Assembly (NCBI GenBank): GCA_022071945.1
Contig: JAJVIN010000034.1
Coordinates: 1 to 64,000 of the forward strand
Length of the DNA stretch: 64,000 bases
Direction: 5' to 3'
DNA from: Thermoanaerobaculia bacterium
GTDB lineage: Bacteria > Acidobacteriota > Thermoanaerobaculia > UBA5066
In this document: piece by piece, positions 46,418 through 59,028 of the stretch
Layout: each line of letters starts with the position of its first letter
How positions within the stretch are numbered: position 1 is the first letter of the stretch
Position numbers and translations under genes: made by a program
Notes under the pieces: generated by a model
Told to the model about the DNA's origin: nothing
The model's database searches: none
The model's input: only the letters and a program-made list of their open reading frames with translations

Positions 46418-49400
46418 TCAGGGGTTGGGCACGAGCCCGATCGCGCGTGCCAGGAACTCGGCGATCTCGGCGCGGATGACGTTGTTGGTGGCACACATCG
46501 TCAAGCCCGCTCCGGGAGCGCCCGCGCAGCCGACGGTGAGGCGGTCCGCGAAGGCCACGTTGCTCTCACGCCGCGGGTAGCCCGCCGTCTGCATGACAGG
46601 GTCCGTCCAGCCGGAGCACGTGGGCCAGGGTTGGGCGCATCCCGGGTCGATCTCGCCCACTGTCGAGAGCAGAGTGGACAAAAGAGTTCCCTGTTTCAGC
46701 CGGTCGAGGAACGTCACCATTTCCGCGCGGCTGAGGGTGTTGGCGGGCAAGAAGCAGAGGCCCTCCGCGCACGGAGACCCGATCGTGACGCCCCAGAACT
46801 TGATCCAGTGGATGTAGAGCCAGCGCGGATGGCTACAGGAAACGTCCGGGAAGTCGGTCGATCCGGCTCCGCTCGGAACACACGTGGCGGCTGGAAGGGA
46901 CGTCGAGCCGGTTCTCCACCACTGGTAGGCCTTCGCCAGGTACTCGGCCATTTCCGCGCGTGACACCGGCGTGAGCGGGGCGAACTGCGGTCCGGCCGTC
47001 ACGCCATCGAAATCAGCTTCCATGATCCCGGCGTTGACGACACGGTCGGAGGACTCGTAGTAGTAGTCGTTCTCGACGACGTCGGAGAAGGAGCGAACCG
47101 CAAGACCCGAGACGAGCCGGCCTCGCTCGACACCGAAGTTGGAGATCCCGATGTCGTACCGCCCGGCCCGCTGGTTCTCGAGACCGTTCAGGGTTCCCGA
47201 GAACAGGGTCGGGGTCGCGCTCGAGAGACTGAAGGTCCCGGCGGACTGACCTTCCCTCTCGCAGAAGACGGTTCCCGGAGAGAGGTTCGTACCCGAGATC
47301 TCGAGAGCTCCGCCCGTCCATTTGTTCACGAAGGCCGGTGTCACGGAAGCGATCCGGCTCGAGGACGTCTGGGTCGTGAAAGACGAGACCGAAGACGAGG
47401 CGGCGCCGGTGGCCCCGCAGACGGGGTGGGCCAGAACCTTCCAGTAGTACGTGGTCGCCGGGTTGAGCTTCACGCTCAGGGAAGACGTGGTCGAGCCCAC
47501 GGAGCGGAAGCGCTGTGTGGGCGGGTTCGTGGTCCCGAGGTAGACGTCGTAGTGGGCCGTGCCCGCAACAGTCGTCCAGGTGAGTGTCGTCGACGTCGCG
47601 ACGGCACCCGCGCCATTGGAAGGAGCCGTCAGGGCCGGGGCCGCTCCCGTGAAGGGGCACGCTCCCGTCGTGAAGCTGTAGACGGCGGACTGCGCTGTCC
47701 CGCAGGCTGCCGTACCCGAGACCCTCCAGTAGTAGGTCGTGCTCGGGAACCAGATCGGCAGGGAGACGCTCGTCGAGTTCGTCGCGGCAAGCCGCTTCTC
47801 GGGCGGGTTCTGCGTGTCGTAGAGAACCTGGTAGGGGCCCGCGCCGCTGAACGTCCAGCTCAGCGTGCTCCCCGTGTAGCCCGTCGCCCCGTTGGCGGGA
47901 ACGGCCGCGGACGGTCCCGGGTCGGGAGGCGCGATCGTGACCGACTTGGATCCGTTCGTGCTGCAACCGGGGCTCGTGATCGCGATCGTCAACCCGACGG
48001 AGCCGGAGGCGCCGGCCGTGAACGTGATGGCGTTCGTTCCGGTCCCGCCCGTGATGGTCCCGTTCGTGATCCCCCACGTGTAGGTCGCTCCGCTGACCGG
48101 AGTGACGGAGGCGGCATTGCCGGTCGAATTCGCACAGACGGACGAGGGCGCGGTGATGGGCACGACGGCATCGGCCGTCACATTGACGGTGAGCGCCGCG
48201 TCGACGTTGTACGTCCCGTCATTCACACGAAGCGTGACCGTGTTCGATCCGACCGGTGCCGGGCAGATCGCCGAGACGTCCGCGCGGATCGTCCCGCTCG
48301 TGTTCGTGATGTTCGTGACACCGATCCCTGCCGGAGCCGAAACGACCGTGACCGCCAGCGAGCCGGCGGGCGTCTCGAGGTCGGAGACCGTGGCGATCTG
48401 GAGGTTCGAGGCGGCCGCGCCGCGCTGAACGCTGACTCCGCCGGGCTGCGGGGTAATGGTGGGCGGGTTGTTCCCGCCTCCCGCCGTCACCGAGAAGCCG
48501 CTGGAGATGTGGAAGAAGATGTTCCCCACGCACTCCACCTTGATCCGGGCGGTCGTGGTGTTGAGGTTCGGGGCGGTGACTTGCTCGGCGCCGTCGTTGG
48601 CCGTGCTGGCCGAGAGCGTCGTCGGGAACGTGTTGCCGCCGTCGGAAGAGAACGAGATCTTCACGTTCGCGCAGCTGACGGGAGAGGAGCTGGTGTTGGC
48701 GACGTTCCAGCCCACGGAGACGAGCGTCCCACCCGGCCAGGTCGTACCCGTCGTGGGGGTGGTCACGCGGAACGGCCCCGCGGTCGAGGTGACGTTGACG
48801 GTGGTGCTGGCCCAGTCGAGCCCGCCGCCCCCCGCCTTGTTGTCGCGGGCGGTGAGACGGAAGGTCATCGTGCGGGTCCGGGCGGGAAGGGCTTCGCCAA
48901 GGGTGCTCGTGTTGTTGAGGATGTCCGCGAGCTTGGGGAAGGTCCGGGACGTACCCGAGACGGGCGTATAGGACCGGAAGATCGGCCGCTCGGCGCCCAC
49001 GTCGTCATTCGGCGGCGCCGCCGTTCCGAGGTCGTATTCCTCCCAGCAGTAGACGAGCGGATCGCCGTTCGGATCCGTGGCGGAACCCGTCATGGTGAAG
49101 GGCGTCTGCATCGGGATCGTGAAGGAGCCTCCCGCGTTGACCGTGGGAGCGCCGTTGCCCGTCGCGCTCTGCGTGGGGCAGGTGTTCCCGGACCCCCCGG
49201 TCGAGTACTGGAGGATCTGGTCGAGGCTCTTGACATGGAAGTAGGCGTCGCTGTTGTTCTGGATGTTCTCGGCGCCGCAGATCCCGGCGTAGGCCATGAT
49301 CGTCGTGCCGCTTCCGGGCTCGTACGCGGCACTGGAGGACCGGTTGCCGCCGCCACAAGATCCGGTCGTTCCGTTGAACGTGTGGTAAGCGCCGAACTGG

Positions 49401-50518
49401 TGCCCCATCTCGTGAGCCACGTAGTCGATGTCGAAGGCGTCGCCGGTCGGATTCGGTGAGCCCGTGACCCCGCGAGCCTTCGACCCTCCGACGCAGGGGA
49501 CTCCGAGGGAGGCCACGCCGCCGCCGCCCGTCGAGAAGACGTGCCCGAAGTCGTAGTTCGCCGATCCGATCACGTTGTCGACGTTGGTCTGGTTCTGGGA
49601 GAGCATCGCGAAGCCGTCGTTGTTGGTGTAGGGGTCCGCCGCGCCGTTCGTGTAGACGAGGAGGTCGTTGTTGGCGATCAGGACCATCCGGATCGCCACG
49701 TCCTTCTCATAGACACCGGTGACGCGGTTGACCGACGTGACCATGGCGGCGAGTCCGCAAGCCACGGCCGGCGAGCCGCCGCAGACCGCGGTCGTGTATT
49801 CACCCGTGCCCGCGAGAGCGAGCCGGTAGGTGCGCAGCGTCGCGCCCGAGGGTGTTGACGGGACGGGCATCGAAGCCCTGCTCGGTCTCGGCTCCGTTGA
49901 CTCGTCGAGCCGGAGCGTTCCCGGATTCACGGCCTCGAAGTCACACCGGAAAGGCGTCGAGCCGAGGGGCCGCTGATAGTCGTTGCGGAAGTAGCTGATG
50001 TAGTGGCGGGAGTCCTTCCGCTGGTAGGGGTCGATGAAGACGGTCCCGCCGGACCGGAGGATCATCCCGTGGAAGCCCTCGGGGGTCGTATCCAGGACGG
50101 CCAGGGTTCCGGGCTCGTCGAGGCCTTGCCCGCGGTACGTCCTGAGCTCCGGGAACTTCGAGGCGAGTCCCGGCTCCATCATCGAGATCTCGAAGACGGC
50201 GAACCGCTGGTAAGTCCCGTCGGGCATCGGGAGCGCCAGGACGGTTCCCGCTGTTCCCGAACGGTAGAGCTCCTCGGCGGGAGCAGAGGCGAGCTGCCGA
50301 AAGAGCGCGGCCTGGTCGAGCGCGAGAGTGCGGTACGCCCTGGGTGAGAGCGTCCGGCCGGTCACGTTCGGGATCGCCTGTTCAGAAATGTCGCGCCACA
50401 GATCACTGGCCGCGGCCGTCAGGGACACCGCGGCAAGGGAGGTCACGACCACCAGTCTGGTGAGGGTGCGAGAAAGGGCTTGGGACAAGGTACCTCCAGA
50501 AGGTCGCGTCCGATCCAT
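46418..50518 (-). CDS. Large secreted metzincin (reprolysin-like) with Ig/Fn3-like and SLH domains
   Basis: 1366 residues from ATG 50518, chosen because the next 37 residues form a signal peptide (LTRLVVVTSLAAVSLTAAAS). A propeptide-like region precedes the catalytic domain, whose HEMGHQFGAYHTF at about residue 368 is the metzincin zinc motif (HExxHxxGxxH), followed by IMAYAG as the Met-turn. After it come beta-sandwich modules: a PKD/cadherin-like segment, Ig-like and fibronectin-III-like repeats (AHYDVYLGTTNPPTQRF is one), and an IPT/TIG-like module. The end has three SLH repeats (VENDYYYESSDRVVNAGIM and later SRAEMAEYLAKAYQWW, SRAEMVTFLDRLKQG). It probably anchors at the cell envelope. Confidence 0.88.
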   Translation of the reverse strand: MDRTRPSGGTLSQALSRTLTRLVVVTSLAAVSLTAAASDLWRDISEQAIPNVTGRTLSPRAYRTLALDQAALFRQLASAPAEELYRSGTAGTVLALPMPDGTYQRFAVFEISMMEPGLASKFPELRTYRGQGLDEPGTLAVLDTTPEGFHGMILRSGGTVFIDPYQRKDSRHYISYFRNDYQRPLGSTPFRCDFEAVNPGTLRLDESTEPRPSRASMPVPSTPSGATLRTYRLALAGTGEYTTAVCGGSPAVACGLAAMVTSVNRVTGVYEKDVAIRMVLIANNDLLVYTNGAADPYTNNDGFAMLSQNQTNVDNVIGSANYDFGHVFSTGGGGVASLGVPCVGGSKARGVTGSPNPTGDAFDIDYVAHEMGHQFGAYHTFNGTTGSCGGGNRSSSAAYEPGSGTTIMAYAGICGAENIQNNSDAYFHVKSLDQILQYSTGGSGNTCPTQSATGNGAPTVNAGGSFTIPMQTPFTMTGSATDPNGDPLVYCWEEYDLGTAAPPNDDVGAERPIFRSYTPVSGTSRTFPKLADILNNTSTLGEALPARTRTMTFRLTARDNKAGGGGLDWASTTVNVTSTAGPFRVTTPTTGTTWPGGTLVSVGWNVANTSSSPVSCANVKISFSSDGGNTFPTTLSASTANDGAEQVTAPNLNTTTARIKVECVGNIFFHISSGFSVTAGGGNNPPTITPQPGGVSVQRGAAASNLQIATVSDLETPAGSLAVTVVSAPAGIGVTNITNTSGTIRADVSAICPAPVGSNTVTLRVNDGTYNVDAALTVNVTADAVVPITAPSSVCANSTGNAASVTPVSGATYTWGITNGTITGGTGTNAITFTAGASGSVGLTIAITSPGCSTNGSKSVTIAPPDPGPSAAVPANGATGYTGSTLSWTFSGAGPYQVLYDTQNPPEKRLAATNSTSVSLPIWFPSTTYYWRVSGTAACGTAQSAVYSFTTGACPFTGAAPALTAPSNGAGAVATSTTLTWTTVAGTAHYDVYLGTTNPPTQRFRSVGSTTSSLSVKLNPATTYYWKVLAHPVCGATGAASSSVSSFTTQTSSSRIASVTPAFVNKWTGGALEISGTNLSPGTVFCEREGQSAGTFSLSSATPTLFSGTLNGLENQRAGRYDIGISNFGVERGRLVSGLAVRSFSDVVENDYYYESSDRVVNAGIMEADFDGVTAGPQFAPLTPVSRAEMAEYLAKAYQWWRTGSTSLPAATCVPSGAGSTDFPDVSCSHPRWLYIHWIKFWGVTIGSPCAEGLCFLPANTLSRAEMVTFLDRLKQGTLLSTLLSTVGEIDPGCAQPWPTCSGWTDPVMQTAGYPRRESNVAFADRLTVGCAGAPGAGLTMCATNNVIRAEIAEFLARAIGLVPNP

Positions 50519-50551
50519 GGGCGCGGCAGGGCGTATCTTAGCGATGGGAAG

Positions 50552-50583
50552 AAAAAAGGGGCGCCCGAACCCGGGCGCCCCTT
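50552..50583 (-). terminator. Rho-independent terminator after icd
   Basis: On the minus strand GGGGCGCCCG pairs with CGGGCGCCCC around GGTT, followed by TTTTTTC. It lies 36 bp after the icd stop and separates icd from the metzincin gene. Confidence 0.9.
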
Positions 50584-50618
50584 CAAATTCTGTGTCTCGC
50601 GAAAGGCCAGGCACCGGA

Positions 50619-51923
50619 TCAGTCGGCCATGTGCCGGATGATGGCGTCGCCGAACTCGCTGCACTTCACCTCGGTCGCGCCTTCCATGAGGCGGGCGAAG
50701 TCGTACGTGACGGTCCGGGCATTGATGGCGCCATCCATTCCCTTGACGACCAGGTCGGCGGCCTCGGTCCAGCCCATGTACCTCAGCATCATCTCGCCCG
50801 ACAGGATCACCGAGCCGGGGTTGACCTTGTCGAGGTTCGCGTACTTCGGCGCGGTGCCGTGAGTGGCCTCGAAGACGGCGTGGCCGGTGGTGTAGTTGAT
50901 GTTGCCTCCCGGCGCGATGCCGATCCCGCCGACCTGCGCGGCCAGGGCGTCGGAGAGGTAGTCGCCGTTCAGGTTGAGGGTCGCGATGACGTCGAACTCG
51001 TCGGGACGCGTCAGGACCTGCTGGAGCGTGATGTCGGCGATGGCGTCCTTGACGAGGATCTTCCCGGAGGCAAGGGCCGCCTTCTGCTCGGCGTTGGCCT
51101 CTTTTTCTCCCGAGTCCCTCTTGGTCCGCTCCCACTGCTCCCACGTGTAGCAGGCGTCGCCGAACTCCTTCTCCGCCAGGGCGTAGCCCCAGTTCCGGAA
51201 GGCTCCCTCGGTGAACTTCATGATGTTGCCCTTGTGGACGAAGGTCACGCTCTTTCGCTTGTTCTTCAGCGTGTACTGGATGGCAGCCCGGACGAGGCGC
51301 TCGCTCCCCTCCTGAGAGACCGGCTTGAATCCCACGCCGGTCGACGCCGGGAAGCGGACCTTCTTGAACTGGGCCGGAAAGCTTTCCTTGAGGAACTCGA
51401 GCACCTTCTGGGCATCCTCGGAACCCGACTGAAACTCGATGCCGGCGTAGATGTCCTCGGTGTTCTCGCGGAAGATCACCATGTCGACCTTCTCCGGGTG
51501 CTTCACGGGAGACGGGACTCCCTTGAACCAGCGGACGGGACGCAGGCAGACGTACAGATCGAGGAGTTGACGAAGAGCGACGTTGAGAGACCGGATTCCG
51601 CCGCCGATGGGCGTCGTGAGAGGGCCCTTGATCCCGACCAGGTACTCACGGAACGCCTCGATCGTCTCGTCGGGGAGCCAGCTCTTGAAGTTGTCGAACG
51701 ACTTCTGGCCCGCGTAAACCTCCGTCCAGGCGATCTTCTTCTTTCCACCGTAGGCCTTTTCGACCGCGGCATCCAGGACCCTGACGGACGCTCTCCAGAT
51801 ATCGGGGCCGGTCCCGTCTCCCTCGATGAACGGGACGATGGGGTGATCCGGGACGGTCAGGATGCCGCCCGAGAGGGTGATCTTCTCTCCCCCTTCCGGG
51901 ACGATGGGCTTTGCTTCGGGCAT
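50619..51923 (-). CDS. icd: NADP+-dependent isocitrate dehydrogenase
   Basis: 434 residues. The substrate and phosphorylation segment [24 protein letters not shown] is clear, with Ser112 at the position of the E. coli regulatory serine. [52 protein letters not shown] and [33 protein letters not shown] follow; the Lys-Tyr of APKYA are the NADP-specificity residues. It converts isocitrate to 2-oxoglutarate and CO2 in the TCA cycle. The presence of aceK immediately upstream on the same strand (56 bp) and a conserved Ser112 indicate that the enzyme is switched off by phosphorylation. A strong terminator follows. Confidence 0.97.
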   Translation of the reverse strand: MPEAKPIVPEGGEKITLSGGILTVPDHPIVPFIEGDGTGPDIWRASVRVLDAAVEKAYGGKKKIAWTEVYAGQKSFDNFKSWLPDETIEAFREYLVGIKGPLTTPIGGGIRSLNVALRQLLDLYVCLRPVRWFKGVPSPVKHPEKVDMVIFRENTEDIYAGIEFQSGSEDAQKVLEFLKESFPAQFKKVRFPASTGVGFKPVSQEGSERLVRAAIQYTLKNKRKSVTFVHKGNIMKFTEGAFRNWGYALAEKEFGDACYTWEQWERTKRDSGEKEANAEQKAALASGKILVKDAIADITLQQVLTRPDEFDVIATLNLNGDYLSDALAAQVGGIGIAPGGNINYTTGHAVFEATHGTAPKYANLDKVNPGSVILSGEMMLRYMGWTEAADLVVKGMDGAINARTVTYDFARLMEGATEVKCSEFGDAIIRHMAD

Positions 51924-51979
51924 TTCGTGTTTCCTCCTTCGCGCTGAATGATGCCACCAGAGGGGCCGGATCTGGCTTT

Positions 51980-53728
51980 CTAGCCGAGGGCCCCCTCGAA
52001 TCCACTCTTCTGTGCGTGCAGGCGCAGCGCCGGACGGTACGGAAAGACGTCCAGAACCTCGCCTGCCTTGTGCCGTTTCTTGATCCCGTTCCAGAACGCC
52101 GGGGTCAAGAGGTCTCCGTGTTCCTTCAGGAATGCTTCCCGGAGCTCTCCTCTCAGTCCCAGGAACGTCATGAACTCCTCCGGGAAGATGTCGTTCTCAC
52201 CCACGTAGAACGAGGGCTCGGAGTAGCCGTACTCCTCGTCGTCCTCGGCCTGTGGCATCTCGCGGAAGTTGCATTCCGTGACGAACGTGAGCTCGTCGTA
52301 GTCGTAGAAGACGATCCGGCCATGCCGGGTCACGCCGAAGTTCTTCAGGAGGAGGTCGCCGGGGAAGACGTTGTTGGCGGCCAGTTCCTTCAGTCCCTCG
52401 CCGAAATCGAGGATGGCCTCGCGGGCCCGTTCCTCGCCGGCCTCCTGAAGGTAGATGTTGAGGGGGGTCACGCGCCTCTCGGTGTAGAGGTGCTTGATGA
52501 TGACCTGATCTCCCTCCAGGCGAACGGTGCTGGCCGCTTCCCTCAGAAGGGCCTCCAGGAGCGCCTCGTCGAAGCGGCCGCGGTCGAACTCCAGGTGCTC
52601 GAACTCCTGCACGTCCACGAGCCGGCCGGCCCGGGTGTGAGAGAAGACGAGCTGGTACTTCTGCATGACGTCCTTTCTCGACGTCGTCTTCGGGTAGGCA
52701 AACGAGTCCCGGATGATCTTGAAGACCACGTCGTAGGACGGAAGGGTGAAGACGAGCATGACCATCCCGCGTTCGCCGGGAGCGAACACGAACCTGTCAT
52801 CCGTTCGCGACATGTGGGCCAGGAAGTCCCTGTAGAGCTCGGTCTTTCCGTGCTTGTTCTGCCCGATCGCCGTGTAGAGCTCGGCCACCGGCTTTCTCGG
52901 CATGATCGACTTCAGAAACGCCACGAGCTCGCGCGGGACCTCGATGTCGACGTGGAAGTACGAGCGGGTGAAGCTGAAGACGATCGAAACGTCGTCTTCC
53001 TCGACCATGACGGCGTCGACCACGACGGCGCCCGCGGGGTTCACGAGCGAGATCGCCAGAGGCACGATGTGGCCGCTCGAGACGATCCTCCCGACGAGGT
53101 AGGCGCCCTTGTTCCGGAAGAAGACGGGCCTGAGGACCTCGGCGAAATCCCACGATGGGGTTCCGCAGATCTGGGCGAGCCGCTCGTCGATGATGCGGGC
53201 GGCCAGTGCCGCGTCGCGTTCCAGGTCTTCGTAGCCGATCGAAAAGGGATGGTCCTCGAGGATCTGGCGCACCATCGCCTCGCTGCCGGTGCCCCGCGGG
53301 TACTCCCAGACGACGAGGAAACGGGCCTTTCCGCTCGAATCGAGCGAGGGATCGAGCGAGACGAACTCGATGCCGGGATCGACGCCGACGGTGTGGTAGA
53401 TCCGGCGGGTGGCGGAGTTGAAGAAGGTCTCGGCCAGCTCGACGTCCGTCGTCCCGCGCAGGATGCGCGAGTAGACGTCCTTCATGAGGCTCCAGACGGA
53501 GTGGTCGCGGGTCGCCTCCCCCAGAATCGCTCCGAGCTCGGCGATCGCCTTGTCCAGAACCTTCCGGTACAGGCCGAGCCGCTCGACGGAATCCCGCTGC
53601 ATGGCGTGCCACTCGGCCCCGCAGAACCGTCGCGCCGCCCGGCGGGTGATCTCCTCGTACTGGGCCTTGTACGCCTCGTAGGCCTCCGCCAGGAGAGCAG
53701 CTCCGCGGATGGCAAGGTTACGACTCAT
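51980..53728 (-). CDS. aceK: Isocitrate dehydrogenase kinase/phosphatase
   Basis: 582 residues, the E. coli AceK length. It shows the family's ATP-binding region [37 protein letters not shown] (about residues 310-345, including the Lys in VVFKII), [40 protein letters not shown] with the metal-binding Asp of DYDEL, and [12 protein letters not shown] near the end. AceK phosphorylates and dephosphorylates isocitrate dehydrogenase, diverting isocitrate into the glyoxylate shunt. In many bacteria it lies after aceBA; here its partner gene is icd, 56 bp away, and no aceA or aceB is present in this window. Confidence 0.96.
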   Translation of the reverse strand: MSRNLAIRGAALLAEAYEAYKAQYEEITRRAARRFCGAEWHAMQRDSVERLGLYRKVLDKAIAELGAILGEATRDHSVWSLMKDVYSRILRGTTDVELAETFFNSATRRIYHTVGVDPGIEFVSLDPSLDSSGKARFLVVWEYPRGTGSEAMVRQILEDHPFSIGYEDLERDAALAARIIDERLAQICGTPSWDFAEVLRPVFFRNKGAYLVGRIVSSGHIVPLAISLVNPAGAVVVDAVMVEEDDVSIVFSFTRSYFHVDIEVPRELVAFLKSIMPRKPVAELYTAIGQNKHGKTELYRDFLAHMSRTDDRFVFAPGERGMVMLVFTLPSYDVVFKIIRDSFAYPKTTSRKDVMQKYQLVFSHTRAGRLVDVQEFEHLEFDRGRFDEALLEALLREAASTVRLEGDQVIIKHLYTERRVTPLNIYLQEAGEERAREAILDFGEGLKELAANNVFPGDLLLKNFGVTRHGRIVFYDYDELTFVTECNFREMPQAEDDEEYGYSEPSFYVGENDIFPEEFMTFLGLRGELREAFLKEHGDLLTPAFWNGIKKRHKAGEVLDVFPYRPALRLHAQKSGFEGALG

Positions 53729-53771
53729 GAGACGGCTCCCCGTTCACGAAAAGACCGGTGGTGTTTCATCA

Positions 53772-53802
53772 AGAGAGCCCGGCGGTCCCCGCCGGGCTCT
53801 CT
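53772..53802 (-). terminator. Hairpin terminator after the flavoprotein gene
   Basis: AGAGAGCCCGGCGG pairs with CCGCCGGGCTCTCT around TCC, a 14-bp perfect stem between the flavoprotein gene stop (53834) and the aceK start (53728) on the minus strand. The following T-tract is short (TTGATG). Confidence 0.7.
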
Positions 53803-53833
53803 GGGTTGATTCGGATCGAAGAGTCGAGACCCT

Positions 53834-54826
53834 TCAGAACTTCCAGCTCTGAAGGAGGTGCATGTAATTCGCCCTCTCGTAGGCCTTCGGGTCGGGGCAC
53901 GCCATCAGGTCCATGTTCCCGCGCATCTGCTTGAGCGACTCGTACTCGTGCTCCTCGAGGAAGCGGGCGAGCTCGCCCCTCAGGACACGGATGTATTCGG
54001 GGCCGCGCTGCAGAAGGGCCGAGACGACCTGGACGGCGTGGGCGCCCGCCATGATGGACTTGACCACGTCGAGAGGCGTGTGGACGCCGCCGCTGACGGC
54101 GAGCGACGGACGCACCCGGCCGGACAGGATGGCGAGCCAGCGCAGCCGGAGCGGGAGCTCGGAGGAATTCGAGAGGTGGAGCGTCCGCTCGACCTCGAGC
54201 TCCTCGACGTTGATGTCGGGCTGATAGAACCGGTTGAAGAGGACGAGTCCGTCGACTCCCGTGTGATCGAGCTGCCGGGCGAAGTTCGAGAGCGACGAGT
54301 AGAACGGCGACAGCTTGACCGAGACCGGAATGGTCACCGCCTGCTTGATGGCGCGGATGACGTCGATGGCCCGGTCCTCCACGCGCTCCCCGCTCTCGTT
54401 GAAGTCGGTCTGGAGCTCGTAGACGTTGAGCTCGAGCGCGTCAGCGCCAGCCTCCTGGATGAGGCGGGCATACTCGAGCCATCCGCCCCGCGTCGTTCCG
54501 TTCAAAGAGCCGATCACGGGAACCTTGACGGCCGCCTTCACCTTGCGGACATGCTCGAGGTACTCGTCGGGGCCGAGCTGGAAGTCGGGCGGTTCGGGCA
54601 GGTAAGAAGAGGCCTCGCCCGAGGCCCCCTCGTGCATCTCCATGGTGTGGTAGGTGGCGACCTCCTCGCCGATGATCTGCTCCTCGAAGAGCGAGTTCAT
54701 CACGACCGCGGCGGCCCCCGCGTCCTCGAGGCGGCGAAGCCGGTCGAAGTCCAGGACCATCGGGGAGGCGCCCGGCATCAGGGGATGCTGGAGCTCGAGG
54801 CCGAGATAGGTGGTTTTCAGATCCAT
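53834..54826 (-). CDS. Dihydroorotate dehydrogenase-like FMN protein
   Basis: 330 residues from ATG 54826 with GAGGAG nearby; an upstream ATG would overlap nifJ. MDLKTTYLGLELQHPLMPGASPMVLDFDRLRRLEDAGAAAVVMNSLFEEQI is the typical DHOD start, and PVIGSLNGTTRGGWLEY, LELNVYEL, PVSVKLSPFYS and SGGVHTPLDVVKSIMAGAHAVQVVSALLQRG form the FMN-binding barrel. The family's catalytic Cys/Ser segment and orotate residues are not clearly conserved, so it is probably not the pyrimidine enzyme. Such 'DHOD-like' genes are often found beside pyruvate:ferredoxin oxidoreductase genes, as here, suggesting electron exchange with ferredoxin. It lies 10 bp after nifJ. Confidence 0.87.
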   Translation of the reverse strand: MDLKTTYLGLELQHPLMPGASPMVLDFDRLRRLEDAGAAAVVMNSLFEEQIIGEEVATYHTMEMHEGASGEASSYLPEPPDFQLGPDEYLEHVRKVKAAVKVPVIGSLNGTTRGGWLEYARLIQEAGADALELNVYELQTDFNESGERVEDRAIDVIRAIKQAVTIPVSVKLSPFYSSLSNFARQLDHTGVDGLVLFNRFYQPDINVEELEVERTLHLSNSSELPLRLRWLAILSGRVRPSLAVSGGVHTPLDVVKSIMAGAHAVQVVSALLQRGPEYIRVLRGELARFLEEHEYESLKQMRGNMDLMACPDPKAYERANYMHLLQSWKF

Positions 54827-54836
54827 GATGCTCTCC

Positions 54837-58451
<3,615 letters not shown>

Positions 58452-58556
58452 GAAGTCACTCCCTTTCTGAGCGCATGGGAACCTGAGGAGAGGAGGAGAG
58501 GAAGGTGAGGGTGCGGGACCAGGTGCGTCGCCCGAAAGGGGGACTTGGGCCTGGTC

Positions 58557-58802
58557 TCAACTCCTGGAGGCTGCGGCTCCCGCCGGCAGGGGGGTGGCCT
58601 GGGTGGCCTTTTCCTGCAGCCGCTGACGAAGGGCCTCAACGACCTGAGCCTCGAAACGCCTGTGGCCTCCGAGAGTCATCTGAAACGGAACCCGGCCCTC
58701 GCGGGCCCAGCGGGTCACGGTATTCGGGGAAACCCCAAGAGCTGAAGCCACTTCGGCGGGGGTCAGGAAGAGTTCGAGGTTGACGGCGTGCGAACCTGGC
58801 AT
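58557..58802 (-). CDS. Small MerR/BldC-type helix-turn-helix DNA-binding protein
   Basis: 81 residues with AAGGAGGG about ten bases before the ATG. LFLTPAEVASALGVSPNTVTRWAREGRVPFQMTLGGHRRF is a winged HTH_17 domain (residues 11-50), the BldC/excisionase fold, with the wing motif GGHRRF. The C-terminal tail has no effector domain. It lies upstream of nifJ on the same strand and beside the palindrome at 58876-58908, so it may regulate the PFOR unit or itself. An alternative is a role unrelated to nifJ. Confidence 0.8.
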   Translation of the reverse strand: MPGSHAVNLELFLTPAEVASALGVSPNTVTRWAREGRVPFQMTLGGHRRFEAQVVEALRQRLQEKATQATPLPAGAAASRS

Positions 58803-58875
58803 CGGGGTACGCCCTCCTTCGGCACCCCGTAGCTTGCCGGAGGACTTGCACGTTTTGAATGACTCAGATGTTTCA

Positions 58876-58908
58876 CCCCGTATGAGCCATATGGTTCATG
58901 CCCCGTAT
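58876..58908. promoter_or_regulatory. Palindrome flanked by direct repeats upstream of the HTH gene
   Basis: TGAGCCATATGGTTCA (58883-58898) is an inverted repeat with one mismatched pair centred on CATATG. It is flanked by two copies of CCCCGTAT, starting at 58876 and 58901, 25 bp apart. The site is about 80 bp upstream of the HTH gene start and 120 bp after the sigma-54 activator stop. It looks like a protein-binding site. Confidence 0.5.
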
Positions 58909-59028
58909 CCATCTCACCGGGAGCCCTCCTCGAGCGAACGGACCGCACCAGGAGTGGTCGCAGGCGCCACCAAAGCGCCACCGGCCCACGCCACCGGTCT
59001 GGGGAGACCGCCGGGCGAGCCCCGCCCG

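Noticed and set aside
47426-49459. A 677-codon plus-strand frame across the metzincin gene
   Set aside because: It is Arg/Gly-rich and antisense to the coherent secreted protease; no domain is visible.
53834-54826. Pyrimidine biosynthesis dihydroorotate dehydrogenase (pyrD)
   Set aside because: The protein is of the DHOD-like group linked to PFOR genes, and no pyrimidine gene is nearby.
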